A stretch of DNA of 64,000 bases from NCBI RefSeq assembly GCF_027158465.1, contig NZ_JAMKYL010000001.1, forward strand, positions 798,540-862,539, read 5' to 3'. Under the pieces are notes generated by a model. The model saw nothing but the letters and a program-made list of their open reading frames with translations. It made no database searches and was not told where the DNA came from. Made by a program: the position numbers and the translations under genes. The DNA comes from Oxalobacter paeniformigenes. Lineage in GTDB: Bacteria > Pseudomonadota > Gammaproteobacteria > Burkholderiales > Burkholderiaceae_D. Shown one piece after another: positions 1-8,992 of the stretch. Positions within the stretch are counted from its first letter, which is position 1. The number at the start of each line of letters is the position of its first letter.

Positions 1-57
1 CTGGGCAAACCGTCCGAAATCACGGAAATCGTGCTGCATGCCCCGACAGGGAAATAA
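1..57 (+). CDS. 3' end of an unidentified gene (partial)
   Basis: Frame 1 is open from the first base of the window to a TAA at 55-57. It uses codons typical of the neighbouring genes and encodes a short tail ending LHAPTGK. This is probably the C-terminus of a gene that starts outside the window. Eighteen residues are too few to assign a family, and chance openness cannot be excluded. Confidence 0.35.
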   Translation: MGKPSEITEIVLHAPTGK

Positions 58-252
58 TCGTCCGGATACGCCATATCCTCCTCTTCCATCTCCCGCGCCA
101 TGGTATCGTTCATCATGCCGTATCCCGGACTTTCCCGTCTTTCCTTCATCCTGTCCACCCTGCCAGCCATGCATACATTTTTTCGTGAGTGAAAAAACGC
201 TTCAGTATCATGAAGTGACACCCGTTTTCTGCAATCTCCATACAAAACGGCA

Positions 253-282
253 TTGACAAAATACTTCGCATGCGAATAATAT
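253..282 (+). promoter_or_regulatory. sigma-70 promoter with palindromic operator for the first MarR-FUSC operon
   Basis: A consensus -35 TTGACA lies at 253-258 and an AATAAT/TAATAT -10 region at 275-282. The spacer carries a perfect 12-bp palindrome, TTCGCATGCGAA, at 265-276. A palindrome between the promoter elements, just upstream of a MarR gene, is the usual arrangement for an autorepressor site. The binding protein is inferred, not shown. Confidence 0.55.
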
Positions 283-319
283 GCGCCAGAACTTTTAGCA
301 ATCTAACAGTGAACACCGA

Positions 320-793
320 ATGTCCGGAAACGATCGCTCCCTTATGGAACTGATGATTACCCTGACACAAGTCTCGCGCGCCTACAAGGCGGTGTGCGAC
401 AGGCTTGCATCCCGTTTCGGGCTGACCCAAGCCATTGCATGGCCAATCGTCGCCATCAGCCGTCTTGGCGATGGTGTGCGCCCCGGCGTGATCGCCGAGG
501 CGGTCGGCATCGAACCCTCTTCCGTCGTCCGTCTGATCGACCAGCTGGTCGCAGCCGGCCTGATCGAACGACGCGAGGATATCAACGACCGTCGCGCACG
601 GCTTTTGTTTTTGACCGAAAAAGGACGTGAAAAGGTTCGTGAATTCGAGGCTGCGCTCGCACCGCTGCGCCGCAAACTCCTGCACGGCCTGACCGAGGCT
701 GAACTCGACGTCTGCATGCACGTCTTCAAAACGCTCGGCCAATCCATCGAACGACACAGAATCGCACAGAAACAGCATGATCAAGTTGCCTGA
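320..793 (+). CDS. MarR family transcriptional regulator (first copy)
   Basis: A 157-residue winged-helix regulator of normal MarR length. The recognition-helix segment (GIEPSSVVRLIDQLVAAGLI) and the wing with DRRARLLFLTEKG are typical of the family. MarR proteins bind palindromes as dimers and release DNA when an aromatic or phenolic ligand binds. The gene overlaps the downstream FUSC exporter by 17 bases, so the two are translationally coupled and the regulator probably controls the exporter. It is a clear paralogue of the regulator at 3012-3470: both carry VRPG, PSSVVR.IDQL and NDRRARLL at the same positions. Confidence 0.9.
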   Translation: MSGNDRSLMELMITLTQVSRAYKAVCDRLASRFGLTQAIAWPIVAISRLGDGVRPGVIAEAVGIEPSSVVRLIDQLVAAGLIERREDINDRRARLLFLTEKGREKVREFEAALAPLRRKLLHGLTEAELDVCMHVFKTLGQSIERHRIAQKQHDQVA

Positions 794-2912
794 CCGGGAA
801 GAATTCATCTTTTCCCTGAAAAGTTTTGTCGGCGCCATGATGGCCTTGTATCTGGCGTTCCGTATCGGCCTGCCTCGCCCGTTCTGGGCGCCGCTGACTG
901 CCTATGTCGTTTCGCAGCCACTGGCGGGAGCCGTCCGTTCCAAGGCACTCTACCGTGTCATCGGCACGATTATCGGTGCGCTGGCGATCGTGACCCTGAT
1001 TCCGACATTCGTCAATTACACCGGCATGTTCGCGCTGGTCATGGGCGGCTGGTTCGGATTTTGCCTGTTCATGTCGCTGATGGACAGGACGCCGCGTTCA
1101 TACGCTTTCCTGCTGGGGGGCTATACCGTCGGTTTCGTCGCTATGCCCGCACTGGCCGACATGTCCACTTTCAATATTTCGGGCATTTTCGATGTCGCGC
1201 TGGCACGCTCTGAGGAAATCATCCTGGGGGTGCTGTGTTCCACCCTGGTACACAGCCTTGTCCTGCCCAAAGGTATCGGCAGCGTGATCCTCAAACGTCT
1301 CGACCAGGTATTGAGCGACGGCCAGCAATGGGTCAACAATATCCTGACATCGGCAAAGACCGGCGGCGAAAGCCGGATGGATATCAACAAGCTGGCGCTG
1401 ATCATCACCGAATTGCGTATCATGTCCACCCATTTGCCCTATGACACGGACAATGTACGCTGGACATCCAATATCGTACGTTCCATGCAGGACCGCTTTT
1501 CCACACTTGTCCCTGTCCTCTCGGCGATAGAAGACCGGCTGCATGTCCTGTACAACAGCAATCAGGGTACCTTGCCGGATGAATGGCAAAAACTGCTGAC
1601 CGATATTTCCGACTGGATCGCGCGCGGTGCCGAAGACGACCGGCCCGAAAACGCCATCCGTCTGAGACGCCGCATCGACCGCATCATTCCCGTACTCAAC
1701 AGCGAATCGCACTGGGAAGATATGCTGCTGGCCAATCTGGGAACGGAACTATACCGTCTGGTCGATATCTGCGAAGACTGTTTCGACTTGCGCCGCAAGG
1801 TCGATATCGGTCTGAAAGGTGAAATGCCGCCTAACGAAATGCGTGAACCGAAAGTATCGACCATGACGCTTTACGTCGATCGCAAACTGGCGCTTTCCTC
1901 GGCTTTCGCCACAGCCATGTCCATGATCGTTTCCTGCCTGTTCTGGGCCGCCTCCGGCTGGCCGACAGGATTTGCCGCACCGATGATGGCAGGGATGTAC
2001 TGCATGTTCTTCTCGACATTCGACAATCCGGTACCGATCCTGAAAACCCAGTTCTACTGTACCCTACTCTCCAGTCCGGTATCGGGCATTTATCTGCTCT
2101 GGCTGTTGCCGTCCGCACACAGCTTCGAAATGCTGATGCTGCTGCTCGCACCGTTCCTGATCTGGTTCGGCACCTATCTCTCCAAACCGGCCACTGCCGT
2201 GAAGGTCATTCCGTTCATGTTCACTGTACTGGCGACACTGACCATGTTCGATATGGATTCAGCCAATATGACCTCATACATCAACTCCCAGATCAGCCAG
2301 GCCATCGGTGTCGGTTCGGCCGCCATTTTCATGGCCATATTCCGTACCGCCAGTGTCGATTCGCTTATCCGCAGGCTGGTTCATTCTATCTGGGAAGACA
2401 TCTCCAGACTCGGTTATGCCGTCAGGGCACCGTCCGTCGTCGCCGTCACTGTCAAGATGGTCGACGGCATCAGTCTGCTGGCTCCCCGCCTTGCGCTGGC
2501 GACCAAAACCGGCATGGCCGACCATCCCGGCGTGATGGCCGCCACGAATATCCTGTCCGACCTGCGCGTCGGGCTGAACATGACACGCCTTTTGCGTACG
2601 GAAACCAAGCTGGAACACCAGAACCTGAGCGTCCGCCCCGTACTGGAACGTCTCTCGGAATACTACCGGCATGAGAAAAAAACGAGGGATGTCGCGACAG
2701 AAGGACTCCTCGATGAAATCGACATGACCCTCTACCGCATGGCAAACGCCACTGGCCCACATCTCCAGCAAAGCCAGGCAATTGCCGCACTGACCGGTAT
2801 CCGGCGCGATCTCTTCCCGGACGCGCTCCCTTATTCACCGTCATCGGTCAGCTTCCGGCATGCCGAAAACATCCGGCAGCAACCCCCTGACAAGACCCCG
2901 AACAACCCGTAA
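777..2912 (+). CDS. FUSC family inner-membrane efflux protein (AaeB-like, first copy)
   Basis: A 711-residue membrane protein with the FUSC/AaeB architecture: an N-terminal block of transmembrane helices (about 15-165) beginning with LAFRIGLPRPFWAPLT, a hydrophilic central region (about 175-365), a second helix block (about 375-530) and a soluble C-terminus. In AaeB the family exports aromatic carboxylic acids together with a periplasmic adaptor. This copy has no adaptor gene of its own; the adaptor and outer-membrane channel lie only in the next operon, so this protein may share them. Substrate unknown. Confidence 0.85.
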   Translation: MIKLPDREEFIFSLKSFVGAMMALYLAFRIGLPRPFWAPLTAYVVSQPLAGAVRSKALYRVIGTIIGALAIVTLIPTFVNYTGMFALVMGGWFGFCLFMSLMDRTPRSYAFLLGGYTVGFVAMPALADMSTFNISGIFDVALARSEEIILGVLCSTLVHSLVLPKGIGSVILKRLDQVLSDGQQWVNNILTSAKTGGESRMDINKLALIITELRIMSTHLPYDTDNVRWTSNIVRSMQDRFSTLVPVLSAIEDRLHVLYNSNQGTLPDEWQKLLTDISDWIARGAEDDRPENAIRLRRRIDRIIPVLNSESHWEDMLLANLGTELYRLVDICEDCFDLRRKVDIGLKGEMPPNEMREPKVSTMTLYVDRKLALSSAFATAMSMIVSCLFWAASGWPTGFAAPMMAGMYCMFFSTFDNPVPILKTQFYCTLLSSPVSGIYLLWLLPSAHSFEMLMLLLAPFLIWFGTYLSKPATAVKVIPFMFTVLATLTMFDMDSANMTSYINSQISQAIGVGSAAIFMAIFRTASVDSLIRRLVHSIWEDISRLGYAVRAPSVVAVTVKMVDGISLLAPRLALATKTGMADHPGVMAATNILSDLRVGLNMTRLLRTETKLEHQNLSVRPVLERLSEYYRHEKKTRDVATEGLLDEIDMTLYRMANATGPHLQQSQAIAALTGIRRDLFPDALPYSPSSVSFRHAENIRQQPPDKTPNNP

Positions 2913-2943
2913 AACTTACCTGTCCGGCACCTTCATCAACCTA

Positions 2944-3012
2944 TTGACACAACTGGTTGAAATGATAATATTTACAACCTTAATATTTGACATGCAAATT
3001 ATTTACATGTAA
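2944..3012 (+). promoter_or_regulatory. promoter and palindromic operator region of the second MarR-efflux operon
   Basis: TTGACA at 2944-2949 is followed at 16-bp spacing by TAATAT (2966-2971). A second TTGACA-like element is at 2988-2993, and a perfect palindrome TTACATGTAA at 3003-3012 ends on the A of the start codon. No Shine-Dalgarno sequence precedes the ATG at 3012, so a very short leader is possible. The palindrome is a candidate site for the MarR protein encoded immediately downstream. Confidence 0.45.
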
Positions 3013-3470
3013 TGGAAACTCCAGACCAGTTATTCATGCGTTTCACGAGTGTTCTCACCCGAGTGGCACGTGCCTACAAAACGTCTGCCGACAGGGTCGC
3101 CTCGCAGCATGGTTTGTCACAGGCCACGGCATGGCCTGCTGTCATGATCGACCAGATGGGCGATGGCGTCCGTCCTGGCGAAGTCGCCGAAGCGCTTGGA
3201 CTCGACCCTTCTTCCGTCGTCAGGGTGATCGATCAGCTGATCGCCGCCGAGCTGCTCATTCGCGAGGAAGATGCCAACGACCGGCGCGCCCGCCTGCTGA
3301 CCCTGACGGAAAACGGCCGTCAGCGCGTCCGTGAAATCGGACAGGCCATGCGGCCGTTCCGGCGTACATTGTTCCAGGATATCGACCGCGAAGAACTTGA
3401 AACGGCGATGCGGGTACTGGAAAAACTCCGTTTGGCAATTATCAGGCGCGACAAGACGACATCATGCTGA
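3012..3470 (+). CDS. MarR family transcriptional regulator (second copy)
   Basis: A 152-residue MarR-type winged-helix protein, paralogous along its whole length to the regulator at 320-793. The DNA-binding helix (LDPSSVVRVIDQLIAAELL) and the wing region with NDRRARLL are intact. It overlaps the following FUSC gene by 7 bases and heads an operon encoding a complete tripartite pump, so it is most likely the local repressor of that pump. The upstream palindromes differ in sequence from those of copy 1, so the paralogues may recognise different operators. Confidence 0.9.
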   Translation: METPDQLFMRFTSVLTRVARAYKTSADRVASQHGLSQATAWPAVMIDQMGDGVRPGEVAEALGLDPSSVVRVIDQLIAAELLIREEDANDRRARLLTLTENGRQRVREIGQAMRPFRRTLFQDIDREELETAMRVLEKLRLAIIRRDKTTSC

Positions 3471-5527
3471 AGGCTTTCCTGCAAAAACCGACTGCCGACG
3501 AACTGTTGTTCGCCTTCAAATGCCTGCTGGCCGCGATCATGGCGCTTTATATCGCCCTGCGGATCGGTCTGCCACGTCCATTCTGGGCACCGATGGCGAC
3601 CTGCATCATTTCGCAATCCATGTCCGGCAGCGTTTTCGTACGTGCTTCCTCGCGTTTGATCGGCACACTGGTCGGTACGGTAGTCGCCGTTTTGTTGCTG
3701 ATTTCCTTTATCAACTACACCTTTCTGCTCTGTTTTCTCATTGCGCTGTGGGTCGGCACCTGCATGTACTTTTCGATGCTCAAACGCACCACAGATGCCT
3801 ATGTCTTTACCGTGGCGGGCTTTACCGTACCGGTCATCATTTACGGCATCATCGGCGATATCGAGCTGATCAATGTCCAGGATGTCACCGATATGGCGAT
3901 CGCACGTGCCGAAGAAACCGGTATCGGTTTCTTTTCCGCCATCGTGGTGCACAGCCTGTTCTTCCCGCGCTCCATTGGTCCTGTCGTCGTCCGCAGAATG
4001 GACGAAGTCTGGAAAAGCATCCGCCAGTGGACAGCATCCGTCCTGCAGGGACATGCGACCGCAAACGACTCGCCACGGACCAATGCCACCCGCATCATCA
4101 CCGATTTGCGGGTGCTCTCGGCCAATCTGCCGTTCGATGCCTCAAACGAACGCTGGGCAGTCGCCAACATCCGCCTGCTTCAGGATCGCCTGACGGTCAT
4201 GATTCCCGTGATTTCCTCGATCGAAGACAGCATCTCCACCCTGCAAAAAGCAGGCAAACTCCCAGGATACTGGAAATATCTGCTCGACAACATCGCCGTC
4301 TGGATCGAACAGGACAATGTCACACCGGAAAGCGCGCAATGGCTTCGCGAACGTATCCGGAGCGGATTGCCGAAAATCACACCGCAATCCACCTGGGATG
4401 AAACCATGATCATCCGTCTGGCATCGGATCTCGGAAAACTGATTTCCTACTGCGAAAGCCGTGCGGACCAGCGCCGCGCCATTGACGCCTGCATCAGCGG
4501 CAAGGCGACCGTCATGCCGAAAACCGCCCCTGTTTCGCTGACCGAACTGCACAAGGATCGCAGACTGGCATTTTTCGTTTCGGCATCGGCTGTTTTCACC
4601 ATCACCATCGTTTCCCTCATGTGGGTCGTCAGTGGCTGGAATGCCGGTTTCTGCGCCCCGATGATGACCAGCATTTTCTATCTGTCCTTCATCCGTAACG
4701 ACAATTCCGTCCGCGCCATGAAAATCGTGCTGCTGTTCACGATCTATTCGCTGTTGCCTGCGGGCATTTATCTGCTGGTCGTGCTGTACAGCACCCATTC
4801 TTTTGAAACACTCATGCTGCTGCTGGGACCGTGCATCGTTTTCGTCGGGATATTCATGGCACGTCCCGCCACAGGGCTGGGTGCCACCATTTTCATGATG
4901 GGCATCTGGTCAACGCTCACCATGTACGATCTGGATATGGCAAACGCCACCTCGTTCATCAATGGCCAATCCTTCGCACAATGCTTCGGTATCGTCATGG
5001 CTCTGCTTTCGGCCATGATTTTCCGTTCCTTCGATGCGGAATGGACGACACGCCGCCTGCTCAACAGCCTTTCCGAGGAAATTTCCCGTCTGTCGCAGTC
5101 AGCCAAATCACCGTCGGTCATCCAGACGACCGTCCGCATGATCGACCGGATCAGCGTACTTGCGCCCCGTCTTTCCGCTTTCGGCGACGAAAAGGAAAAC
5201 ATCATCTCCGGACTGTTCCGCGAACTGCGTATCGGCATGAACATGGTATACCTGATGCACATGCGTTCGCGTCTTGAACGCAACGGCATCGCCATCCAGC
5301 CGCTTCTGCAGGCGCTGTCCGCCTATTTTTCCAAGCGTGACCATAAAACGGACGAACAGACGGCCCTGCTCGAACAGATAGACAATACATTGCAAAAAGT
5401 CTGCCACATGTCCTCGACCGTCCGCCAGAACGCCGCCATTGCGGCCATCGCCGGCATCCGTCAGGACCTGTTCCCCAAGGCACACCCCTATTACCCTCAA
5501 ACCCTGATTCCCAAGGAGATTGTATGA
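3464..5527 (+). CDS. FUSC family inner-membrane efflux protein (AaeB-like, second copy)
   Basis: A 687-residue FUSC protein with two transmembrane blocks separated by a soluble region, collinear with the first copy (shared segment ALRIGLPRPFWAP near residue 35). It overlaps its MarR gene upstream, and an ATGA overlap joins it to the DUF1656 gene downstream. With the adaptor and channel genes that follow, it forms an AaeXAB-like exporter. By analogy with AaeB it is expected to move hydroxylated aromatic acids from cytoplasm to exterior; the actual substrate cannot be read from sequence. Confidence 0.88.
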   Translation: MLKAFLQKPTADELLFAFKCLLAAIMALYIALRIGLPRPFWAPMATCIISQSMSGSVFVRASSRLIGTLVGTVVAVLLLISFINYTFLLCFLIALWVGTCMYFSMLKRTTDAYVFTVAGFTVPVIIYGIIGDIELINVQDVTDMAIARAEETGIGFFSAIVVHSLFFPRSIGPVVVRRMDEVWKSIRQWTASVLQGHATANDSPRTNATRIITDLRVLSANLPFDASNERWAVANIRLLQDRLTVMIPVISSIEDSISTLQKAGKLPGYWKYLLDNIAVWIEQDNVTPESAQWLRERIRSGLPKITPQSTWDETMIIRLASDLGKLISYCESRADQRRAIDACISGKATVMPKTAPVSLTELHKDRRLAFFVSASAVFTITIVSLMWVVSGWNAGFCAPMMTSIFYLSFIRNDNSVRAMKIVLLFTIYSLLPAGIYLLVVLYSTHSFETLMLLLGPCIVFVGIFMARPATGLGATIFMMGIWSTLTMYDLDMANATSFINGQSFAQCFGIVMALLSAMIFRSFDAEWTTRRLLNSLSEEISRLSQSAKSPSVIQTTVRMIDRISVLAPRLSAFGDEKENIISGLFRELRIGMNMVYLMHMRSRLERNGIAIQPLLQALSAYFSKRDHKTDEQTALLEQIDNTLQKVCHMSSTVRQNAAIAAIAGIRQDLFPKAHPYYPQTLIPKEIV

Positions 5528-5733
5528 CTGGTGAATTCAGTTTCTTCGGTATGTATTTTCCATGGCTGATGCTGACATCGCTGCTGGCGCTCGTCGCCAC
5601 CCGATTGATCAGCATCTTTCTGGCGCGCATCGGTTTCTACCGCCATGTCTGGCATCCCCCATTGTTCGATGTCGCGCTGTTTCTCGTCGTACTCGGAATT
5701 TTCGTCACTTTGTTTAATCTTGGCAGGTCTTGA
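5524..5733 (+). CDS. DUF1656 small membrane protein (AaeX-like)
   Basis: A 69-residue protein with two hydrophobic helices (about 10-30 and 45-65) and the HPPLFDVALF segment typical of DUF1656/AaeX proteins. Such proteins accompany FUSC and HlyD genes in aromatic-acid efflux operons; their exact role is not established. It starts inside the stop of the FUSC gene (ATGA) and ends just before the adaptor gene, so all three are co-translated. Confidence 0.85.
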   Translation: MTGEFSFFGMYFPWLMLTSLLALVATRLISIFLARIGFYRHVWHPPLFDVALFLVVLGIFVTLFNLGRS

Positions 5734-5735
5734 TT

Positions 5736-6647
5736 ATGTTTTCCAAAATATCCCTCTCCACCGTCAGGCGCTATCTGGTCACCCTGGCTGTCGTGCTGGC
5801 CGCACTGTTCATCGGCTGGCGTCTCTGGATACATTATGAGAACGACCCCTGGACCCGTGATGGCCGTATCAAGGCTGACGTGGTGCAGGTCGCTCCTGAT
5901 GTATCCGGTCAGGTTACAAAAATCAATGTTATCGACAACCAGACGGTCAATGTCGGCGATGTACTTTTCGAAATCGATACCGCCCGTTTCGAGCTGGCGC
6001 TCCGTCAGGCCAAGGCTGCCGAGGAATCCGCCCGTGTCACACTGGCGCAGGCCATCCGCGAAGCAAAACGTAACCGCGAACTGAAAGACCTGGTCGCAAC
6101 CGAAGTGACCGAACAGGGGCAATCCCGTGTCGAAGAGGCACAGGCCGCCCTGCTTGAAGCTATCGTGAACCGGGACAAGGCACAACTTGATCTGGATCGT
6201 ACCAAAGTCGTCGCTGCCGTAGACGGCATCGTCACCAACCTCAATCTGCGTGTCGGTTCCTATGTCACGGTCAGCACGCCGGTCATGGCACTCGTCGATC
6301 GCAACTCCTACTACGCCGAAGGATACTTCGAGGAAACGAAATTGCCGAACATCGCCGAAGGCAACCGCGCGACTGTTCGCCTCATGAGTGATGATGAAGT
6401 GCTTGAAGGTCATGTCCACAGCATCTCCCGCGGTATCGAAGATCGTGAAAGAACCACCGGCGGAAAACTCATGCAGAACATCAATCCGGCTTTCAACTGG
6501 GTTCGTCTCGTCCAGCGTATTCCGGTCCGTGTCGAACTCGACAAGATTCCGGACAATATCAAGCTGGTATCGGGACAGACCGTCACTATCGAGGTCTTCC
6601 CGTCCGAAAAGGTCACCGTCGCCAAAAACGACAAACCGGCACAATAA
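5736..6647 (+). CDS. HlyD family periplasmic adaptor subunit (AaeA-like)
   Basis: A membrane fusion protein of about 303 residues with one N-terminal transmembrane anchor (about 10-30), a biotinyl-lipoyl-like segment with VSGQVTKINVIDNQTV, an alpha-helical hairpin and a C-terminal beta-barrel. It should bridge the FUSC pump to the outer-membrane channel encoded next. The ATG at 5736, preceded by AGGT, is preferred over an upstream in-frame TTG at 5730. Confidence 0.9.
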   Translation: MFSKISLSTVRRYLVTLAVVLAALFIGWRLWIHYENDPWTRDGRIKADVVQVAPDVSGQVTKINVIDNQTVNVGDVLFEIDTARFELALRQAKAAEESARVTLAQAIREAKRNRELKDLVATEVTEQGQSRVEEAQAALLEAIVNRDKAQLDLDRTKVVAAVDGIVTNLNLRVGSYVTVSTPVMALVDRNSYYAEGYFEETKLPNIAEGNRATVRLMSDDEVLEGHVHSISRGIEDRERTTGGKLMQNINPAFNWVRLVQRIPVRVELDKIPDNIKLVSGQTVTIEVFPSEKVTVAKNDKPAQ

Positions 6648-6656
6648 GGATTGGCC

Positions 6657-8117
6657 ATGTGTAACAAAAAACTGCTTTCCTGCCTTGTTCCGCTTCTTGC
6701 CTGTTCGGTACTGACCGGCTGTATGACCGTCGGCCCGGACTACAAGATTCCGGAAAATGCAACCGTCAACCAGCCCGATGCCGCCAAACCGTTTGCCGCC
6801 GCCGAAACCGGTACCTATGTCCAGGAACCGCTCCCCGAACACTGGTGGAAACTTTACGACGACCCGGTATTGACATCCCTCATCGAAAAGGCGCTCGTCG
6901 CCAATACCGATTTGCGTGTAGCCGCCGCCAATCTGGCACGTGCCCGCGCCGTACTGGAAGAAGTCGAAATGGGTACCGTTCCGACTGTCGATGTCGAAGT
7001 CGCACCGAAATTCGGACGTAACTCGGCAGCCGCTGACGGTTTGCCCGAACGGTATCCTGATCGGTGGTCGCATGACAGCGGCATCAATATTTCCTACCAG
7101 CTCGATCTGTTCGGCAAGATCGCTCGCGGTATCGAAGCCGCCAGTGCCGATACCGAAGCCGCTCAGGCAGCCTATGATCTGGCACGGATCACGATCGCGG
7201 CCGATACCGCCAAAGCCTATGCGGATGCCTGCTCGTCCGCCTACCGGGTCAAAATCGCCGAACATTCTGCCGACTTGCAGAAACAGTTTCTCGATACCAC
7301 GACCCAGCTGACCGTAGCCGGACGTGGTACCGCCATGGATATTTCGCGCGCCAGTGCACAACATGAAGCCCTGCGGGCCGCCATCCCGCCCCTGAAGGCC
7401 CAACAAAAACTGGCACTGTACCGGCTTGCCGTCCTGACGGGCGAATTGCCCAACACACTGGTCGATACGGTCGGCCAGTGCAGCAAACCGCCGCAACTGT
7501 CGCAACCGATTCCGGTCGGCGACGGAGCCACGCTGTTGCGCCGTCGTCCCGATATCCGTCAGGCCGAACGACAGATGGCTGCCGCCAGCGCCCAGATCGG
7601 CGTCGCCACGGCTGACCTGTATCCAAGCATCAATCTCGGACTTTCCGGTGGGATGACCAGCCGATTCTCATCTTTCGGCGACAACAATACCTTCCGTTGG
7701 GGCATCGGACCGCTCATTACCTGGACACTGCCCAATACCGGTACAGCCCGCAGCCGCATCAAACAGGCCGAAGCCGAACATCAGGCTGCCTTCGCACGGT
7801 TCGACGCCACTGTATTGAATGCCCTGCGCGAAACCGAAAGCGCACTGACGACCTATGCGCGTGAGCTCGACAGAAACGCAGCCCTCAAGGCGGCACGTGA
7901 CCAGAGCGCCCTCGCCAATGATCAGGCAAGACGTCTTTATCGTCATGGCCGGATCGATTTTCTATCGACCCTGGACTCGGAAAGAACACTGGCTGCGGAT
8001 GAAAGCGCCTATGCCGCTTCGACGGCCAAACTGGTCGATGACCAGATTTCCGTTTTCCTGGCACTCGGCGGCGGCTGGGAACAGAATGTGCAGCCTGCCG
8101 AAAGCGATAAACAGTAA
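6657..8117 (+). CDS. NodT-family outer-membrane efflux lipoprotein (TolC-like)
   Basis: An outer-membrane factor of about 486 residues. It begins with a lipoprotein signal peptide and lipobox LTGC, followed by MTVGPDYK, the classic start of the NodT/OprM class. Two TolC repeats follow (TDLRVAAANLARARA near residue 82; RRRPDIRQAERQMAAASAQIGVA near 300). It completes the tripartite pump. The ATG at 6657 with AAGGA six bases upstream is chosen over a TTG at 6651. A strong terminator follows at 8194-8234. Confidence 0.92.
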   Translation: MCNKKLLSCLVPLLACSVLTGCMTVGPDYKIPENATVNQPDAAKPFAAAETGTYVQEPLPEHWWKLYDDPVLTSLIEKALVANTDLRVAAANLARARAVLEEVEMGTVPTVDVEVAPKFGRNSAAADGLPERYPDRWSHDSGINISYQLDLFGKIARGIEAASADTEAAQAAYDLARITIAADTAKAYADACSSAYRVKIAEHSADLQKQFLDTTTQLTVAGRGTAMDISRASAQHEALRAAIPPLKAQQKLALYRLAVLTGELPNTLVDTVGQCSKPPQLSQPIPVGDGATLLRRRPDIRQAERQMAAASAQIGVATADLYPSINLGLSGGMTSRFSSFGDNNTFRWGIGPLITWTLPNTGTARSRIKQAEAEHQAAFARFDATVLNALRETESALTTYARELDRNAALKAARDQSALANDQARRLYRHGRIDFLSTLDSERTLAADESAYAASTAKLVDDQISVFLALGGGWEQNVQPAESDKQ

Positions 8118-8127
8118 GGCCGTTTCG

Positions 8128-8147
8128 CCGGACAGTGTTCTGTCCGG
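8128..8147 (+). other. hairpin downstream of the efflux operon
   Basis: A perfect 8-bp stem (CCGGACAG/CTGTCCGG) with a TGTT loop lies 11 bases after the channel stop codon. No long T-run follows, so it is likely a 3'-end stabilising hairpin or a partial terminator ahead of the stronger one at 8194. Confidence 0.4.
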
Positions 8148-8193
8148 TCACCGTTTTGTCAAAGGGCCGGTTTTCCTTCCAGAGCCGGTCCGC

Positions 8194-8234
8194 CCGTTGA
8201 AACCGTCACTGCGGTTTCAACGGCACCTTTTTTT
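8194..8234 (+). terminator. rho-independent terminator of the efflux operon
   Basis: A perfect 12-bp inverted repeat (CCGTTGAAACCG, loop TCACTG, CGGTTTCAACGG) is followed by CACC and seven T residues. It is well placed to end the operon running from the MarR gene at 3012 to the channel gene. Confidence 0.85.
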
Positions 8235-8384
8235 GCCGGATTGCGCCGGTTTTGTCACACTGCCGCATTGTGATACGTTCTTTGCTGCACATCCGTCATG
8301 ACAGGCGATTGCGAGAAAACAGATCGTCGTCTGCCGCTCGTGCAAAAATATCCTGCCGATCCGGAATTTTTTGCGAGAAATACC

Positions 8385-8972
8385 ATGCACCATATTTTCA
8401 TCCTCAATGCTTCCAAACGCCTTGGCAATTCCCGTGGCAATCTGAACGATCATCTCACCCTGATCGCCGAACAGACGCTCGTCGCCCTCGGTTACGAAGT
8501 CCGTTCGACCCGTATCGATGACGGCTACGATATCGATACGGAAGTTGCCAATCTGCTCTGGGCCGATACCGTGATTTACCAGATGCCCGCCTGGTGGATG
8601 GCCGCCCCCTGGATCATGAAAAAATACATCGACGACGTTTTCACGGCAGGACATGGCAAACTCTATGAAAGCGATGGCCGTTCCCGTACCGACGGCGCTC
8701 GCCGATACGGTTCCGGCGGTCTGCTCAGGGACAAAAAATACATGTTCTCCATCACATGGAACGCACCGCATGAGGCATTTACCGATCCGGAACAGTTTTT
8801 CGAGGGAAAAGGCATCGATGCCGTCCTCTTCCCGTTCCACAAGGCCAACCAGTTCATCGGCATGACGCCCTTGCCCACGTTCATGTGCAACGACGTCGTC
8901 AAGGATCCGCATATCGCCGACGATGTCGCGCGTTACCGCAAACACCTGCAACAACTGTTCGACCGTCATTAA
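8385..8972 (+). CDS. mdaB: NAD(P)H quinone oxidoreductase, MdaB-like
   Basis: A 195-residue flavodoxin-fold protein. FILNASKRLGNSRG is the FMN/FAD phosphate-binding region, and QMPAWWMAAPWIMKKYIDDV followed by the GHGKLY segment is characteristic of MdaB (modulator of drug activity B). These enzymes reduce quinones by two electrons in the cytoplasm, avoiding radical formation. The ATG at 8385 is chosen over one at 8298 because the family begins right before the first beta strand; the upstream extension reads as leader sequence. Confidence 0.85.
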   Translation: MHHIFILNASKRLGNSRGNLNDHLTLIAEQTLVALGYEVRSTRIDDGYDIDTEVANLLWADTVIYQMPAWWMAAPWIMKKYIDDVFTAGHGKLYESDGRSRTDGARRYGSGGLLRDKKYMFSITWNAPHEAFTDPEQFFEGKGIDAVLFPFHKANQFIGMTPLPTFMCNDVVKDPHIADDVARYRKHLQQLFDRH

Positions 8973-8992
8973 ACGGCAAGGACCGGTCAGCC

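Noticed and set aside
146..838. 230-codon lower-strand frame over the first MarR gene
   Set aside because: The upper strand encodes a clear MarR protein; the other frame has no motifs.
5637..7505. 622-codon open frame on the lower strand
   Set aside because: It lies fully antisense to the HlyD and channel genes, has no recognisable family and is explained by codon bias of the real genes.
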